64,000 bases of DNA from an uncultured Oscillospiraceae bacterium (GCA_902492895.1 CABUNG010000001.1:124001-188000), one strand, 5' to 3'. Counted from the stretch's first letter, positions 44,611 through 53,097 are shown. The notes: generated by a model from the letters alone, not told the origin. A program made the numbers and translations.

Positions 44611-45450
44611 ATGTGTTACACAATTAACTTAGAGGTAATCGGACAGTTCAAGCAGCATTTGAAGCAGGAGGAAAAGAGCGAAGCGACGATAGAAAAATAT
44701 TTGCGAGACATTCAGCATTTTTACTCGTTTCTGGAGGACAGACCGCTTTGCAAAGCGGAAACGGTGGCGTATAAGGAAAAGCTCACGGAGCAGTACGCCC
44801 CGGCCAGCGTGAACTCCATGCTGGTGGCACTCAACGGCTTTCTGCGGTTTATTGGACAAAACGATTGCTGCGTCAGACTGCAGAAAATCCAGCGGCAAAT
44901 TTTCTGCCGGGAAAATAAGGAGCTTACACAAAGCGAATACCAACGGCTGGTAAAAGCTGCCGGGAATACACAATTATCCTACATCCTGCAAACCATCTGC
45001 GGTACCGGTATCCGGGTATCGGAGCTGCAGTATATCACGGTGGAGGCTGTGTTGGCCGGACAGGCGACAGTCAACTGCAAAAATAAAACGCGGGTCATTT
45101 TCATACCCGCGCCGCTTAAAAGGCTGTTAAAAGAATATATAAAAAAATCCGGCATACAAGCCGGAAGCGTGTTTGTAAGTAAAAACGGGAAGCCGCTGGA
45201 TCGCAGCCAGATATGGCGAAAAATGAAAGGGTTGTGCGAAAGGGCAGGAGTAGCGCCGGACAAGGTCTTTCCCCACAACCTGCGCCATTTATTTGCGCGG
45301 ATATTCTACAGCATAAAAAAAGATATTGTACGGCTGGCTGATATTCTCGGTCACAGCAGTATCAATACCACGAGAATTTATACTCTTGAAACAGGGAAAC
45401 AGCATCTAAACGATCTGACACAGGTACAGCGGCATATCCTGCTCACATAA
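44611..45450 (+). CDS. Tyrosine site-specific recombinase (Xer/phase-variation invertase-like)
   Basis: 279 aa. An N-terminal SAM-like core-binding domain is followed by the catalytic domain with R135 (GTGIRVSEL), H222 and R225 (HNLRH), H248 (ILGHSS) and the nucleophile Y257 (TRIYTLE), so the active-site set is intact. ATG 44611 follows GGAGGG. Its stop codon lies inside a palindromic site of the same type as the two inverted sites just downstream. That points to a dedicated DNA invertase acting on the adjacent 208-bp segment rather than a phage integrase. Confidence 0.9.
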   Translation: MCYTINLEVIGQFKQHLKQEEKSEATIEKYLRDIQHFYSFLEDRPLCKAETVAYKEKLTEQYAPASVNSMLVALNGFLRFIGQNDCCVRLQKIQRQIFCRENKELTQSEYQRLVKAAGNTQLSYILQTICGTGIRVSELQYITVEAVLAGQATVNCKNKTRVIFIPAPLKRLLKEYIKKSGIQAGSVFVSKNGKPLDRSQIWRKMKGLCERAGVAPDKVFPHNLRHLFARIFYSIKKDIVRLADILGHSSINTTRIYTLETGKQHLNDLTQVQRHILLT

Positions 45451-45463
45451 TATGGATTATGTG
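45444..45463 (+). other. Recombination-like site 1 (overlaps recombinase stop)
   Basis: Palindrome arms CACATAAT and ATTATGTG around ATGG. It is the same as sites 2 and 3 but for the outermost bases, in the same direction as site 2, and contains the TAA of the recombinase gene. Confidence 0.65.
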
Positions 45464-45474
45464 TTCTTATATAT

Positions 45475-45496
45475 CAACATAATATGGATTATGTTG
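45475..45496 (+). other. Inverted recombination site 2 (left end of invertible segment)
   Basis: Arms CAACATAAT and ATTATGTTG flank a 4-bp asymmetric core ATGG, the layout of tyrosine-recombinase crossover sites. Confidence 0.8.
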
Positions 45497-45532
45497 TATC
45501 TTGTCGTGAAAACAAACCACTACTTTTACATA

Positions 45533-45561
45533 AATATAGCACAGTCGGTTCAGTTTTGCAA
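45533..45561 (-). promoter_or_regulatory. Promoter inside the invertible segment, pointing left
   Basis: On the minus strand TTGCAA (45556-45561), a 17-nt spacer and TATATT (45533-45538), preceded by TGC (extended -10). It is the best sigma-A match between the recombinase and the surface gene. After inversion its -10 would fall near 45663-45668, reading right. Confidence 0.75.
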
Positions 45562-45580
45562 GCATTTATCTGGAAGATCT

Positions 45581-45627
45581 AAAAAACCCCAAAACAAACA
45601 AGCCGGAAAAGCTTTTCGTCTTTCCGG
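45581..45627 (-). terminator. Terminator-like hairpin inside the invertible segment
   Basis: CCGGAAA (45603-45609) pairs with TTTCCGG (45621-45627). On the minus strand T-rich sequence follows. It lies upstream of the embedded promoter and would insulate it in either orientation. Confidence 0.55.
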
Positions 45628-45704
45628 TCTATTTGCTTATACCCTTTTTCTCTTTTGGGACACAACACATCAGCCCTTCAAGGCTTACCTTAGATAGGGG
45701 CTAT

Positions 45705-45726
45705 CAACATAATCCATATTATGTTG
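45705..45726 (-). other. Inverted recombination site 3 (right end of invertible segment)
   Basis: Arms CAACATAAT and ATTATGTTG around CCAT, i.e. the exact reverse complement of site 2. The next 300 bases (45727-46026) hold only a long AT-rich leader without a recognisable gene. Confidence 0.8.
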
Positions 45727-46026
45727 ACAGGGCACATCCACGGGCTCCTTACTGATTCATACTGTTCCCATCAAACGGAACGTCAACATAGCTGGGTGAA
45801 AACATCCGGCTTTTTGTGCTGCTTGAATTCAGGGACAGGTCTAAAGAAAAAATGATCTACTACTTGCAGACGTATTTTTACGTTATTTAGATTTTCAAAA
45901 AGAAGAAAATGTTACAAAACGCCTTAAAATCCATACAAAAACAGCAACCGATAATGATCTGTTATATCGGACTATATCGTGCTGATAACATATTATAGTA
46001 TAAACACAGGAGAAGGGGTGGATGAA

Positions 46027-49000
46027 ATGAATTTTTTCATGCAAAAGGGCAAGCACTATAGGGTTTCACCGTTACAAAGTCAATACAGGAGCGCGAGATT
46101 ATGGCACAAAATGGTAGGCGTAGCGCTTTGTATTGCACTGCTTTTCACAAATATGGCTGGGGTTTTAGCGTTGGAGGGAAAAGACGTCTCTGCCCCCGTT
46201 ACATACTCACTCAGCGATGACGGAAAAACACTGACTTTCAGCGGCAGCGGCGTGATCGGAACGGATGTTATAGCTGACCTCTGGAAGAACGCGGACTTGA
46301 AAAAAATCGAAAATGTGGTGATCGGCGAAGGAATCACCGAAATCTCCGGCTATAATGATTATTCTGCCTTCCTTTACAGTAAGAGCAAGGTCAACATGAC
46401 CGTCGAAGGCCAGGGCTCTTTCCGTTTTGCGAAAAACGCCTGCAGGGATTTGGATGTGTCACTGACGGCGGAAGAGCGAACCAGCGTTGAAATTGGAAAC
46501 AGCGCTTTCGAGAATGCGACATTGACCGCGTTTCCCATCGACAAGATTACAAAGGTCGGAAGCAGAGGCTTATCTGGAGCCACGCTTCCAGTGGATGGCG
46601 AAACGTTCTCCTTGAACCTGACGGGAGCGGCAGATGCGGATTACAATAATTATAATCTGGGCACCAATGCATTAACATCCCTCAAAAATAAAAATGGCGA
46701 TCTATTTACGGAGGTCGAGATAACGGTTAGCGGCTCTGTGTCCCTGGGGCAGCCCACGATGCATGGGAGTAAGGTCTTTGGCGATGCGGTTACATTAGCG
46801 AAAATTCATCTTAAGGACAATGCCATCCTTACTTTGAACACCGGCTTTGGAGGACAGGCAAAGCTGGAGAGCCTTGTCTTTACGGGAAACGGCACTGTCT
46901 ACTTTCAACCCCCGAATACGGATTCCAATCACGGCAATCCTCTGAATATGGCGATAAAGCTGAAGACCATAGATTTCACTGGTTTTAGCGGAGAGCTCCA
47001 GTTTGCAGACAATATGTTCAGCGCGAGTACCGCGAGGCCAACAAGTGAATACTATAAGCCGCTTTTGGAAGAGGTCCTGCTGGGAGAGGGCTGCCGTGTC
47101 ACCAGGATCGGGCAGAACGCCTTTAACTTCTGTGAACAGTTGAAGACCTTTGATTTTTCCAAGGTACAAGGACCGATCGGAGAGCGAGCCTTCCAGCTGA
47201 CGAAACTGAGCGGTACAGCAGATCTGAGCGGCGTCATGGCTATCGGCCAGCGGGCGTTTGAGGGTGTAGACGCAATAAACTGGAAAGATACGATATTCCC
47301 TGAAAATTTGGATTCTGTGCAGTTGGAATACAGCACGCCTTTTAAGGATAACGAAAGAGTATGGGAATATGTCAAAGCGGCGCTGGCAAACAAGTTTCAT
47401 TTGAATCAGGATGGCAGCTATGCAGCGCTGCAGCCTTCTGACAATGGCTGGGCGAGCAGCAAATACGGCGAAAAAAATGCTGCCAGCAGCGCTTCTACAC
47501 AATTAACAAAGTCGGCCAAGTGGACGGACGACGATATGACCACCGCTGAGGTTGAAATTCAAGCTGCGTATGCGCCTGATAAACAGATGGACTTTGTCTT
47601 TGTTCTGGATACCAGCGACTCGATGCGGTTTATCAGCACAGACGACGCAGATATGGGCAAGGGATATGAGTTGCTTTCCAAGACGGCCGATGTGGTACGC
47701 TCGCTATTGACCTCTAAGGATGTGGACAGCCGTGTTTCGCTAATTACCTTCGGCTCTAAGATTAACAATACGCCCGAAACATTTTTCAGTGCGACCCAAG
47801 CGGAACGAGCGGTAGAGACCATTCGCAACCTGAAATTTGCGGGAAATACCAACTACGCGCTGGCCCTCAGGGCAGCGCTTTCCTATGTTAAAACCGCAAA
47901 AAATGCAGATCGCAATGTATCTGTGGTATTTCTGTCTGACGCAAAGCCAAATACAGAAAAAGACAAAATCGTAGAAGCAGTACAAGCGATCACAGACCTT
48001 GACGTTGAAATTATTGGCGTGCTTTATAAACAAGCGCCCACCGACGAAGAGAAGATGTACATGAATCAGGTCTGTACCTCTTATTATCTGGCGGAGGATA
48101 CGGCTGGTTTCAACAACGCAATCAATCGCACAATTTATGACGCGTTCCATACCTTTACCCTGACGGACAAGATTGGCGCAGATTTTCAGGCTGTAACCGC
48201 AGATGACATTCAAGTTACCGGCGGCAAATTCACTCTCAGTGCGGATGGCAGAACCATTACATGGGATCTTTCTGGAACAGAGCCGTACACGACCTACTCT
48301 ATGATAATCAGGCAGAAGCTGATTTCCGGAGGAGATGGTTCGTATAAAGAGGGTACGTTTCTAACGAACGATGGCCCTGCGCCCCTAACGCCGGAGACGG
48401 GCGATTCGGTCAATCGGGTTGAATCGCCTGAACTGAGGCGTATAACAACCGGTAACCTGACGGTGTCCAAGACAGTGGATGGCGACGGAGGCGATAAAAC
48501 CAAAGACTTCCACTTCACCGTAGCTCTCGACGATACATCGATCAGCGGCAGGTTTGGTGATATGGAATTTACCAATGGAGTGGCGACTTTCACCTTGAAA
48601 CATGGTGAAAGCAAAACGGCGACGGGTCTTCCGGCGGGTGTCCAATACACCGTGACAGAAAGCGATAACAGCGGTTATACTGTGACTGCTTCTGGGGATA
48701 CGGGTACTATCAAAGCAGATAAAACGGCAACCGCGGCTTTCCACAATTATCGTGGAAGCGGCAGCAGTACAGATGATGACATTGCTGTTACGGTTAAGAA
48801 GATCTGGAAGCTGGATAATGGCGGCACGGCTGCCGAGTCTGTTGCCATAGTCCTGCTTCGGGATGGAAAAGAGTATACTACAGTCGAGTTAAACAAGCAA
48901 AATGGCTGGACGCATACCTGGCGCGGCCTTAAAGACAGCTACACTTGGACAGTGACCGAGAAAGATGTACCAGATGGATTTTCCATGTCGGTGGAACAAA

Positions 49001-49215
49001 ACGGCTATACATTTACCATTACTAACGATGATATAGCCCCAACTATTCCGACCGCCCCAACTGCCCCAACTAACCCGGATGATGACACACCACAAACAGG
49101 AGATACCAGAAGCCTTCTGCCGTGGATTGTTCTTTTGGGACTTTCGGGATTGGGTATGACGACGGCACGGATTTTTGGTAAAAGGAAAAAATACAAACCA
49201 AAGCACTCGAAATAA
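46027..49215 (+). CDS. Large surface adhesin-like protein: LRR, VWA, Cna-B, sortase-type anchor
   Basis: 1062 aa. An N-terminal signal helix (VGVALCIALLFTNMAGVLA) is followed by BspA-like leucine-rich repeats (about 50-450). A von Willebrand A domain has an intact MIDAS start DTSDS (near 525). Two Cna-B-type repeats follow (LTVSKTVDGDGG near 811; DIAVTVKKIWKLD near 918). The tail is TPQTGDTRSLLPWIVLLGLSG then KRKKYK, a sortase signal with a non-standard first residue. It probably binds host or microbial ligands. ATG 46027 follows GAAGGGG; GTG 46018 is possible. The upstream invertible promoter likely controls it. Confidence 0.87.
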   Translation: MNFFMQKGKHYRVSPLQSQYRSARLWHKMVGVALCIALLFTNMAGVLALEGKDVSAPVTYSLSDDGKTLTFSGSGVIGTDVIADLWKNADLKKIENVVIGEGITEISGYNDYSAFLYSKSKVNMTVEGQGSFRFAKNACRDLDVSLTAEERTSVEIGNSAFENATLTAFPIDKITKVGSRGLSGATLPVDGETFSLNLTGAADADYNNYNLGTNALTSLKNKNGDLFTEVEITVSGSVSLGQPTMHGSKVFGDAVTLAKIHLKDNAILTLNTGFGGQAKLESLVFTGNGTVYFQPPNTDSNHGNPLNMAIKLKTIDFTGFSGELQFADNMFSASTARPTSEYYKPLLEEVLLGEGCRVTRIGQNAFNFCEQLKTFDFSKVQGPIGERAFQLTKLSGTADLSGVMAIGQRAFEGVDAINWKDTIFPENLDSVQLEYSTPFKDNERVWEYVKAALANKFHLNQDGSYAALQPSDNGWASSKYGEKNAASSASTQLTKSAKWTDDDMTTAEVEIQAAYAPDKQMDFVFVLDTSDSMRFISTDDADMGKGYELLSKTADVVRSLLTSKDVDSRVSLITFGSKINNTPETFFSATQAERAVETIRNLKFAGNTNYALALRAALSYVKTAKNADRNVSVVFLSDAKPNTEKDKIVEAVQAITDLDVEIIGVLYKQAPTDEEKMYMNQVCTSYYLAEDTAGFNNAINRTIYDAFHTFTLTDKIGADFQAVTADDIQVTGGKFTLSADGRTITWDLSGTEPYTTYSMIIRQKLISGGDGSYKEGTFLTNDGPAPLTPETGDSVNRVESPELRRITTGNLTVSKTVDGDGGDKTKDFHFTVALDDTSISGRFGDMEFTNGVATFTLKHGESKTATGLPAGVQYTVTESDNSGYTVTASGDTGTIKADKTATAAFHNYRGSGSSTDDDIAVTVKKIWKLDNGGTAAESVAIVLLRDGKEYTTVELNKQNGWTHTWRGLKDSYTWTVTEKDVPDGFSMSVEQNGYTFTITNDDIAPTIPTAPTAPTNPDDDTPQTGDTRSLLPWIVLLGLSGLGMTTARIFGKRKKYKPKHSK

Positions 49216-49226
49216 CGGAGAAGGGT

Positions 49227-49265
49227 GGCATGGCGGTTAAAAACCGCCGTGCCCCCTTTTTTATT
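49227..49265 (+). terminator. Terminator after the surface protein gene
   Basis: GGCATGGCGGTT pairs with AACCGCCGTGCC (one bulge) around four A residues, then CCCTTTTTTTATT. The stretch 49266-49500 shows no gene. Confidence 0.85.
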
Positions 49266-49507
49266 CACGGGAGATAACGGGATGGTCAATAGAGAGGAAA
49301 CTAATAATGAGACTTTGCGAGGAACGAAACGACACCAGCTCGAATCTGCAAAAAGGCGGGATAGGCGATGTAAGATGGTTTCCCGCAACAGCAGCCGGAA
49401 CGCAAAGTGAACCCGGCAGCCATTAAAGTATGCACACACTTTATATTTGTTTTAATGGAACAAATAAGCCATGAAATTGTGCTAAACATTACGCTTTTAG
49501 ACAAAGT

Positions 49508-49562
49508 CGAAAGAAGTCGATTGTTGCAAAACGATTGACTTCTTTCGCGTATATTGTAAAAT
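49508..49562 (+). promoter_or_regulatory. Palindromic operator overlapping a promoter
   Basis: CGAAAGAAGTC (49508-49518) mirrors GACTTCTTTCG (49537-49547) across 18 nt. A -35 box TTGACT (49535-49540) overlaps the right arm and TAAAAT (49557-49562) follows after 16 nt. A repressor bound here would block the promoter. Confidence 0.7.
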
Positions 49563-49598
49563 ACATATAAATTCACAATTATTAAGGAGGTTGATAGA

Positions 49599-50147
49599 AT
49601 GGAACAGCTCATCGAAAAAGTAGTTATTGAAGGAGTCGAATTTCAAATTATCCAAAAGCCCGCGACTTTATATGCAGGTTATAAGGCAGAGGCCGATCAT
49701 GAGGATGTAGAATCGAGCGTGGATACATATCAACTTTTCCAGGCTGGTCATAAGAATATAAAAAACAGTTTGACACCGGATTCTATGCTTTGCCTTAGTA
49801 TAAATTACAAGGAGTGCAATCACGGACATAATGCGCGTCGTTCCCTCATGCATTGTCAGGAAACATCGGAAAGAAATCAATCCGAAGGGATTACGGTACT
49901 TGAATCCCCCGCATGCCATATGATAAAAGTGAAATCAACAGAAGCAACATGGAAGCTGGTAAAGAAAATCACCGGGGAAGATAACCCTCAATGGCACATG
50001 GCCCCGCTTTTCGGTTTGTGTGAAAAACTGTTTTGCAATGAGGAAAGAGGATTCGCCTTGACGCCTGATTTCAGCGACACATATGAAATCGAATATTATA
50101 ATGCGGATGGTATCAATTACGCCGGTATAAGCGTGGTTAAACTGTAA
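49599..50147 (+). CDS. GyrI-like/AraC effector-binding domain protein
   Basis: 182 aa. The sequence QIIQKPATLYAGYKAEADHED and the C-terminal DTYEIEYYNADGINYAGISVV fit the GyrI-like small-molecule-binding fold, without a DNA-binding domain. Such stand-alone domains bind drugs or effectors. The ribosome site AAGGAGG lies 8 nt before ATG. It is AT-rich like the recombinase and adhesin and may have arrived with them. Confidence 0.72.
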   Translation: MEQLIEKVVIEGVEFQIIQKPATLYAGYKAEADHEDVESSVDTYQLFQAGHKNIKNSLTPDSMLCLSINYKECNHGHNARRSLMHCQETSERNQSEGITVLESPACHMIKVKSTEATWKLVKKITGEDNPQWHMAPLFGLCEKLFCNEERGFALTPDFSDTYEIEYYNADGINYAGISVVKL

Positions 50148-50214
50148 CCCCAAAGTATTCAGACGGCTGAAAAAACGGCAGGCGATCTTTTTTCTTACCT
50201 TTACAGACCTGCGG

Positions 50215-50249
50215 TCGGCAATTCGTGATGAGTTGCCGATTGTTTTTTT
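50215..50249 (+). terminator. Terminator after the GyrI-like gene
   Basis: TCGGCAA pairs with TTGCCGA, followed by TGTTTTTTT. Confidence 0.7.
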
Positions 50250-50480
50250 ATTGTGTAGCTCGACCATGAGCGGATTTTTTATCTCACCCTCACACGTCGG
50301 AATGGATTGCGCTCTATTCAAAATCCTTCCTCGTCTCTGCATAAAATCACGCTTGCTGCGGCCATGCCCCTGTAAATATGGGCGTTGCGCCTCCGCTGCG
50401 CTATCAACTTTTTACGAATTCGCCGCGGCGCGGTTGTTGTTTCATATGGGAGGGCAAAGGCGGACAATTTTAATTTATGC
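50250..50480. other. Intergenic stretch without recognisable gene
   Basis: About 230 bases after the terminator. No convincing start, ribosome site or RNA structure is seen; short open frames here have no family features. GC rises again along it, marking the right edge of the AT-rich island. Confidence 0.5.
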
Positions 50481-50509
50481 TTGTTTTTTCTCCCTTTTTA
50501 AGATAAAAT
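50481..50509 (+). promoter_or_regulatory. Promoter for the flavoprotein gene
   Basis: TTGTTT (50481-50486), a 17-nt spacer and TAAAAT (50504-50509). A start of transcription near 50516 would place the leader structure at the very 5' end of the RNA. Confidence 0.65.
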
Positions 50510-50520
50510 TATGTACAGTA

Positions 50521-50580
50521 TGGCTAAAGCGCGACATGCGTATACGCATATAACGTCCCGCATTGCGTTCCGTTTAGCCA
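50521..50580 (+). promoter_or_regulatory. Three-way-junction leader candidate
   Basis: TGGCTAAA (50521-50528) pairs with TTTAGCCA (50573-50580). Inside lie hairpin ATGCG-TATA-CGCAT (50536-50549) and a weaker AACG/CGTT hairpin (50552-50569). The closing arm abuts AAGGGGG, the ribosome site region. It matches no riboswitch class I know. Confidence 0.5.
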
Positions 50581-50598
50581 AGGGGGCTGAAGAAGAAC

Positions 50599-51792
50599 AT
50601 GACTTCGCTTAGAGCACCTATAGCGGGCGCCGAATACGATATCCTTGTTGTCGGCGGCGGGGTAGCCGGCGTGGCCGCCGCGCTCAGCGCGGCGCGCAGC
50701 GGAATGAAGACGCTGCTGCTTGAAAAAATGGCGCTGCTCGGCGGACTAGCCACAGAAGGCCTGATCAACTGGTGGGAGCCGCTCTGTAACGCGCAGGGGA
50801 AAAAGCTGGTTTCCGGCATTTCGGAAGAAATTCTTCGCCGCACGATCCAGTACGGCCCCGACCGTCTGCCGGATGCATGGCGACAGGAGGGGATATGGGA
50901 GCAAAATACCGATAAGCGGTATGTCACACACTTTTCCCCGACCGTTCTGTCGCTGATCCTGACGGATATGCTTCTGGAAGCCGGCGTGCATATCCGGTTT
51001 GACTCCCTGTTTACCTATCCCGAGATGGATGGACACCGGGTAAAAGGCGTGCTGGTGGAAACGGTGAGTGGGACAGAATACTATTCCAGCCGCGCCGTTA
51101 TCGATGCGACCGGCACCTGTATCCTCTTTCACCGCGCCGGCGCGCCATGCCGTGAAGGCCAAAACTATATGTCCTATTATTCGCATATGATGACCTTCGA
51201 AAATGAAAAAACAGACGATGCGTTCCGTGTGCGAAATTGGCATATCACGGGCTCCGGTATGACAGGAAACGGTCATCCGTCAGATTTTCCGCTCCTATCC
51301 GGAACGACGAGCGACGACGTCACGGCGTATCTGCTCAAAGGCCAAACCATGCTTATGGAGGAGCTGAAGCATAAGGACCGCAACGCACAGGAAATCATCG
51401 ATCTGCCCCGCATGCCGCAGTTCCGGATGATCCGCCATATCGTCGGCGGCTATGAAATGACCATGGAGGATTTGTATCGGCCAAAGCCCGATTCCATCGG
51501 TACCTGTCCTTATTTCGGCCACAAAGGATATTGGTTCGAAATCCCCTATCGTGCGCTGTATGTCCCCGGCTTCCCGAATATGTGGGCGGCCGGCCGTATC
51601 ATTTCCGCCGAAGGAGGGGCATGGGACGCGGCGCGCGTCATTCCTGTGGCTGCCGAGACAGGCGAAGCCGCCGCCAAAGCCGCTGTGCTTGCCGTAAAGC
51701 AGCAGATCGATGCGCAGGCCGTCTGTATAGACGAACTGCAGGCCGTTCTGCGTGAAAGCGGGTTTCGTATCCATTTTGACGATCGTCTGTAA
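50599..51792 (+). CDS. FAD-dependent oxidoreductase
   Basis: 397 aa. An N-terminal dinucleotide fold (YDILVVGGGVAGVAAALSAARSG) with acidic residue in LLLEKMALLGGLAT, then FAD-family motifs VIDATGTCIL and MWAAGRIISAEGGAWDAARV near the C terminus. It resembles PF12831-type flavoproteins (thi4/fumarate reductase superfamily). Substrate is unknown. It is preceded by a predicted structured leader and its own promoter, and ends 140 nt before the next gene. Confidence 0.85.
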   Translation: MTSLRAPIAGAEYDILVVGGGVAGVAAALSAARSGMKTLLLEKMALLGGLATEGLINWWEPLCNAQGKKLVSGISEEILRRTIQYGPDRLPDAWRQEGIWEQNTDKRYVTHFSPTVLSLILTDMLLEAGVHIRFDSLFTYPEMDGHRVKGVLVETVSGTEYYSSRAVIDATGTCILFHRAGAPCREGQNYMSYYSHMMTFENEKTDDAFRVRNWHITGSGMTGNGHPSDFPLLSGTTSDDVTAYLLKGQTMLMEELKHKDRNAQEIIDLPRMPQFRMIRHIVGGYEMTMEDLYRPKPDSIGTCPYFGHKGYWFEIPYRALYVPGFPNMWAAGRIISAEGGAWDAARVIPVAAETGEAAAKAAVLAVKQQIDAQAVCIDELQAVLRESGFRIHFDDRL

Positions 51793-51932
51793 ATCTTATA
51801 AAAAGGCTGGGCCCATCGGCGTGCGGCTCCGTCTCGTGCACCGCTCCGGGTGCCCCCTATATGGATATGCGGTATTTATCAAATGTCCTTATAAACAGCC
51901 GTTTTGTAAAATAACGATCGGGGAGGGCCGGC

Positions 51933-52919
51933 ATGTCGAGTAACCGTATATCTCAGGATCTCATTCATCCGCTGATAAGTATGGAACAAGGTCAAAATTA
52001 TTGGCTGAATGGCTGCTTGGCGTTTTTGATGGAGTGTATAGGGGAGAACCCTGCATACGATTACTGGTTTTTTTCAGGCATAACCGGCGACAGCTTCCTT
52101 CAAGTATACAGCAAGCAGCCGGAAAATGTGGTGCTGTGCTATTCGGATGTTATGACAGAGTCCGCAGTCAAAAGGGCATTTGATGCATGCGGATACGATT
52201 ATGCGTACTGTAAAGCCACTGCGGAAAATCGGCCGGATTTGGATCAAAGAATACGAGAGTACATTGACAGAAACGTTCCGGTGATCGCGCGTTTGGATGA
52301 CGCCTTTCATTCTTTTGCCATTCTTTGCGGTTATGATACAGCGGGTTTTTATAGCATCATGGGGGAGGAAACGACGCCGAAGCCCTGCGGCTATCAGCAG
52401 TTGATTTTTATAAAGGACAAAAAGGAGAGTCCCGCTTTGTCGGAAGCCTACAAAAAGGCGGTTATGGCCATACCGGCTCTCTTGCATATGCCGGAGACCA
52501 AGCGGTATTCGTTTGGGAAGAAAGCGTTTATGGACTGGGCGGATAGCTTTCAAAGCCATATATTCGAACAGTATCCGCTGAACGACAAAATATGGTATAC
52601 CCATGGGAGCTCTGGCTTTTCATGCTGGAATATGCATGGGACATATCTTTGTATGCTCGGAACAAATGGCTGTGCAACCGGCTTTTTGCAGAAAGCCTTG
52701 ACCCTGAATCCGGAGCTGACGTTTATTGAACAGCTGATTCCCCTCTATGATATGCAGTGCGGAAAAGGATTTGCCGCCCTTATTGAGATGGAGGGCGGGT
52801 TTGGTTTGCCGCCTGAGGTGATCCAAGACAAAGAGAGGATGAAGCCCATTTGTGATGAAATCATAGCCGTTGGGAACTATTGCGATAGCATCCTGGCGGT
52901 GTTCGAATCGATTCCATGA
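51933..52919 (+). CDS. BtrH/C39-like protein of unknown function
   Basis: 328 aa, no signal peptide. The N-terminal half has NYWLNGCLAFLMECIG, VIARLDDAFHSFAILCGY and YSIMGEE, which recall the BtrH N-terminal domain (papain/C39-like fold) in which Cys and His would be catalytic. Members are often acyltransferases in natural-product clusters, but no such cluster is nearby. The start follows GGGGAGGG. Confidence 0.65.
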   Translation: MSSNRISQDLIHPLISMEQGQNYWLNGCLAFLMECIGENPAYDYWFFSGITGDSFLQVYSKQPENVVLCYSDVMTESAVKRAFDACGYDYAYCKATAENRPDLDQRIREYIDRNVPVIARLDDAFHSFAILCGYDTAGFYSIMGEETTPKPCGYQQLIFIKDKKESPALSEAYKKAVMAIPALLHMPETKRYSFGKKAFMDWADSFQSHIFEQYPLNDKIWYTHGSSGFSCWNMHGTYLCMLGTNGCATGFLQKALTLNPELTFIEQLIPLYDMQCGKGFAALIEMEGGFGLPPEVIQDKERMKPICDEIIAVGNYCDSILAVFESIP

Positions 52920-53066
52920 TCGTTTCGGGAAATGAACCTTTTCGAAGGCGCATTTTGATCCGACCGGCGCTGCATAAAGTCCAAGAAAAAGAGGAAAAGA
53001 GGGGCGCGATTCCATCTCCGGCTGCAAAAACAGGCCGATGGCGTTCGCTTCATGTCCCCAGCCAGT

Positions 53067-53097
53067 AAGCCGCACTTATGCCAAAGTGCGGCTTTTT
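53067..53097 (+). terminator. Terminator after the BtrH-like gene
   Basis: AAGCCGCACTT pairs with AAGTGCGGCTT around six bases, then TTT. Confidence 0.85.

Larger units (their letters stand above)
45475..45726. mobile_element. Invertible promoter segment (predicted phase-variation switch)
   Basis: A 208-bp unique stretch (45497-45704) is flanked by identical 22-bp sites in opposite directions, directly after a tyrosine recombinase gene and before a large surface-protein gene. Inside are a minus-strand promoter and a terminator-like hairpin. Inversion would turn that promoter toward the surface gene; in the orientation seen here it points to the recombinase, so the predicted state is OFF. A short open frame across the segment (from 45452) has no coding support. 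Confidence 0.78.

Noticed and set aside
45452..45697. Open frame of 81 codons across the invertible segment
   Set aside because: No ribosome site, odd composition, and it would be broken by inversion; sequence looks like a chance frame over regulatory DNA.
50233..50553. Possible 106-codon gene
   Set aside because: Cys/Arg-rich translation without family features or ribosome site; lies over a terminator and the next promoter.
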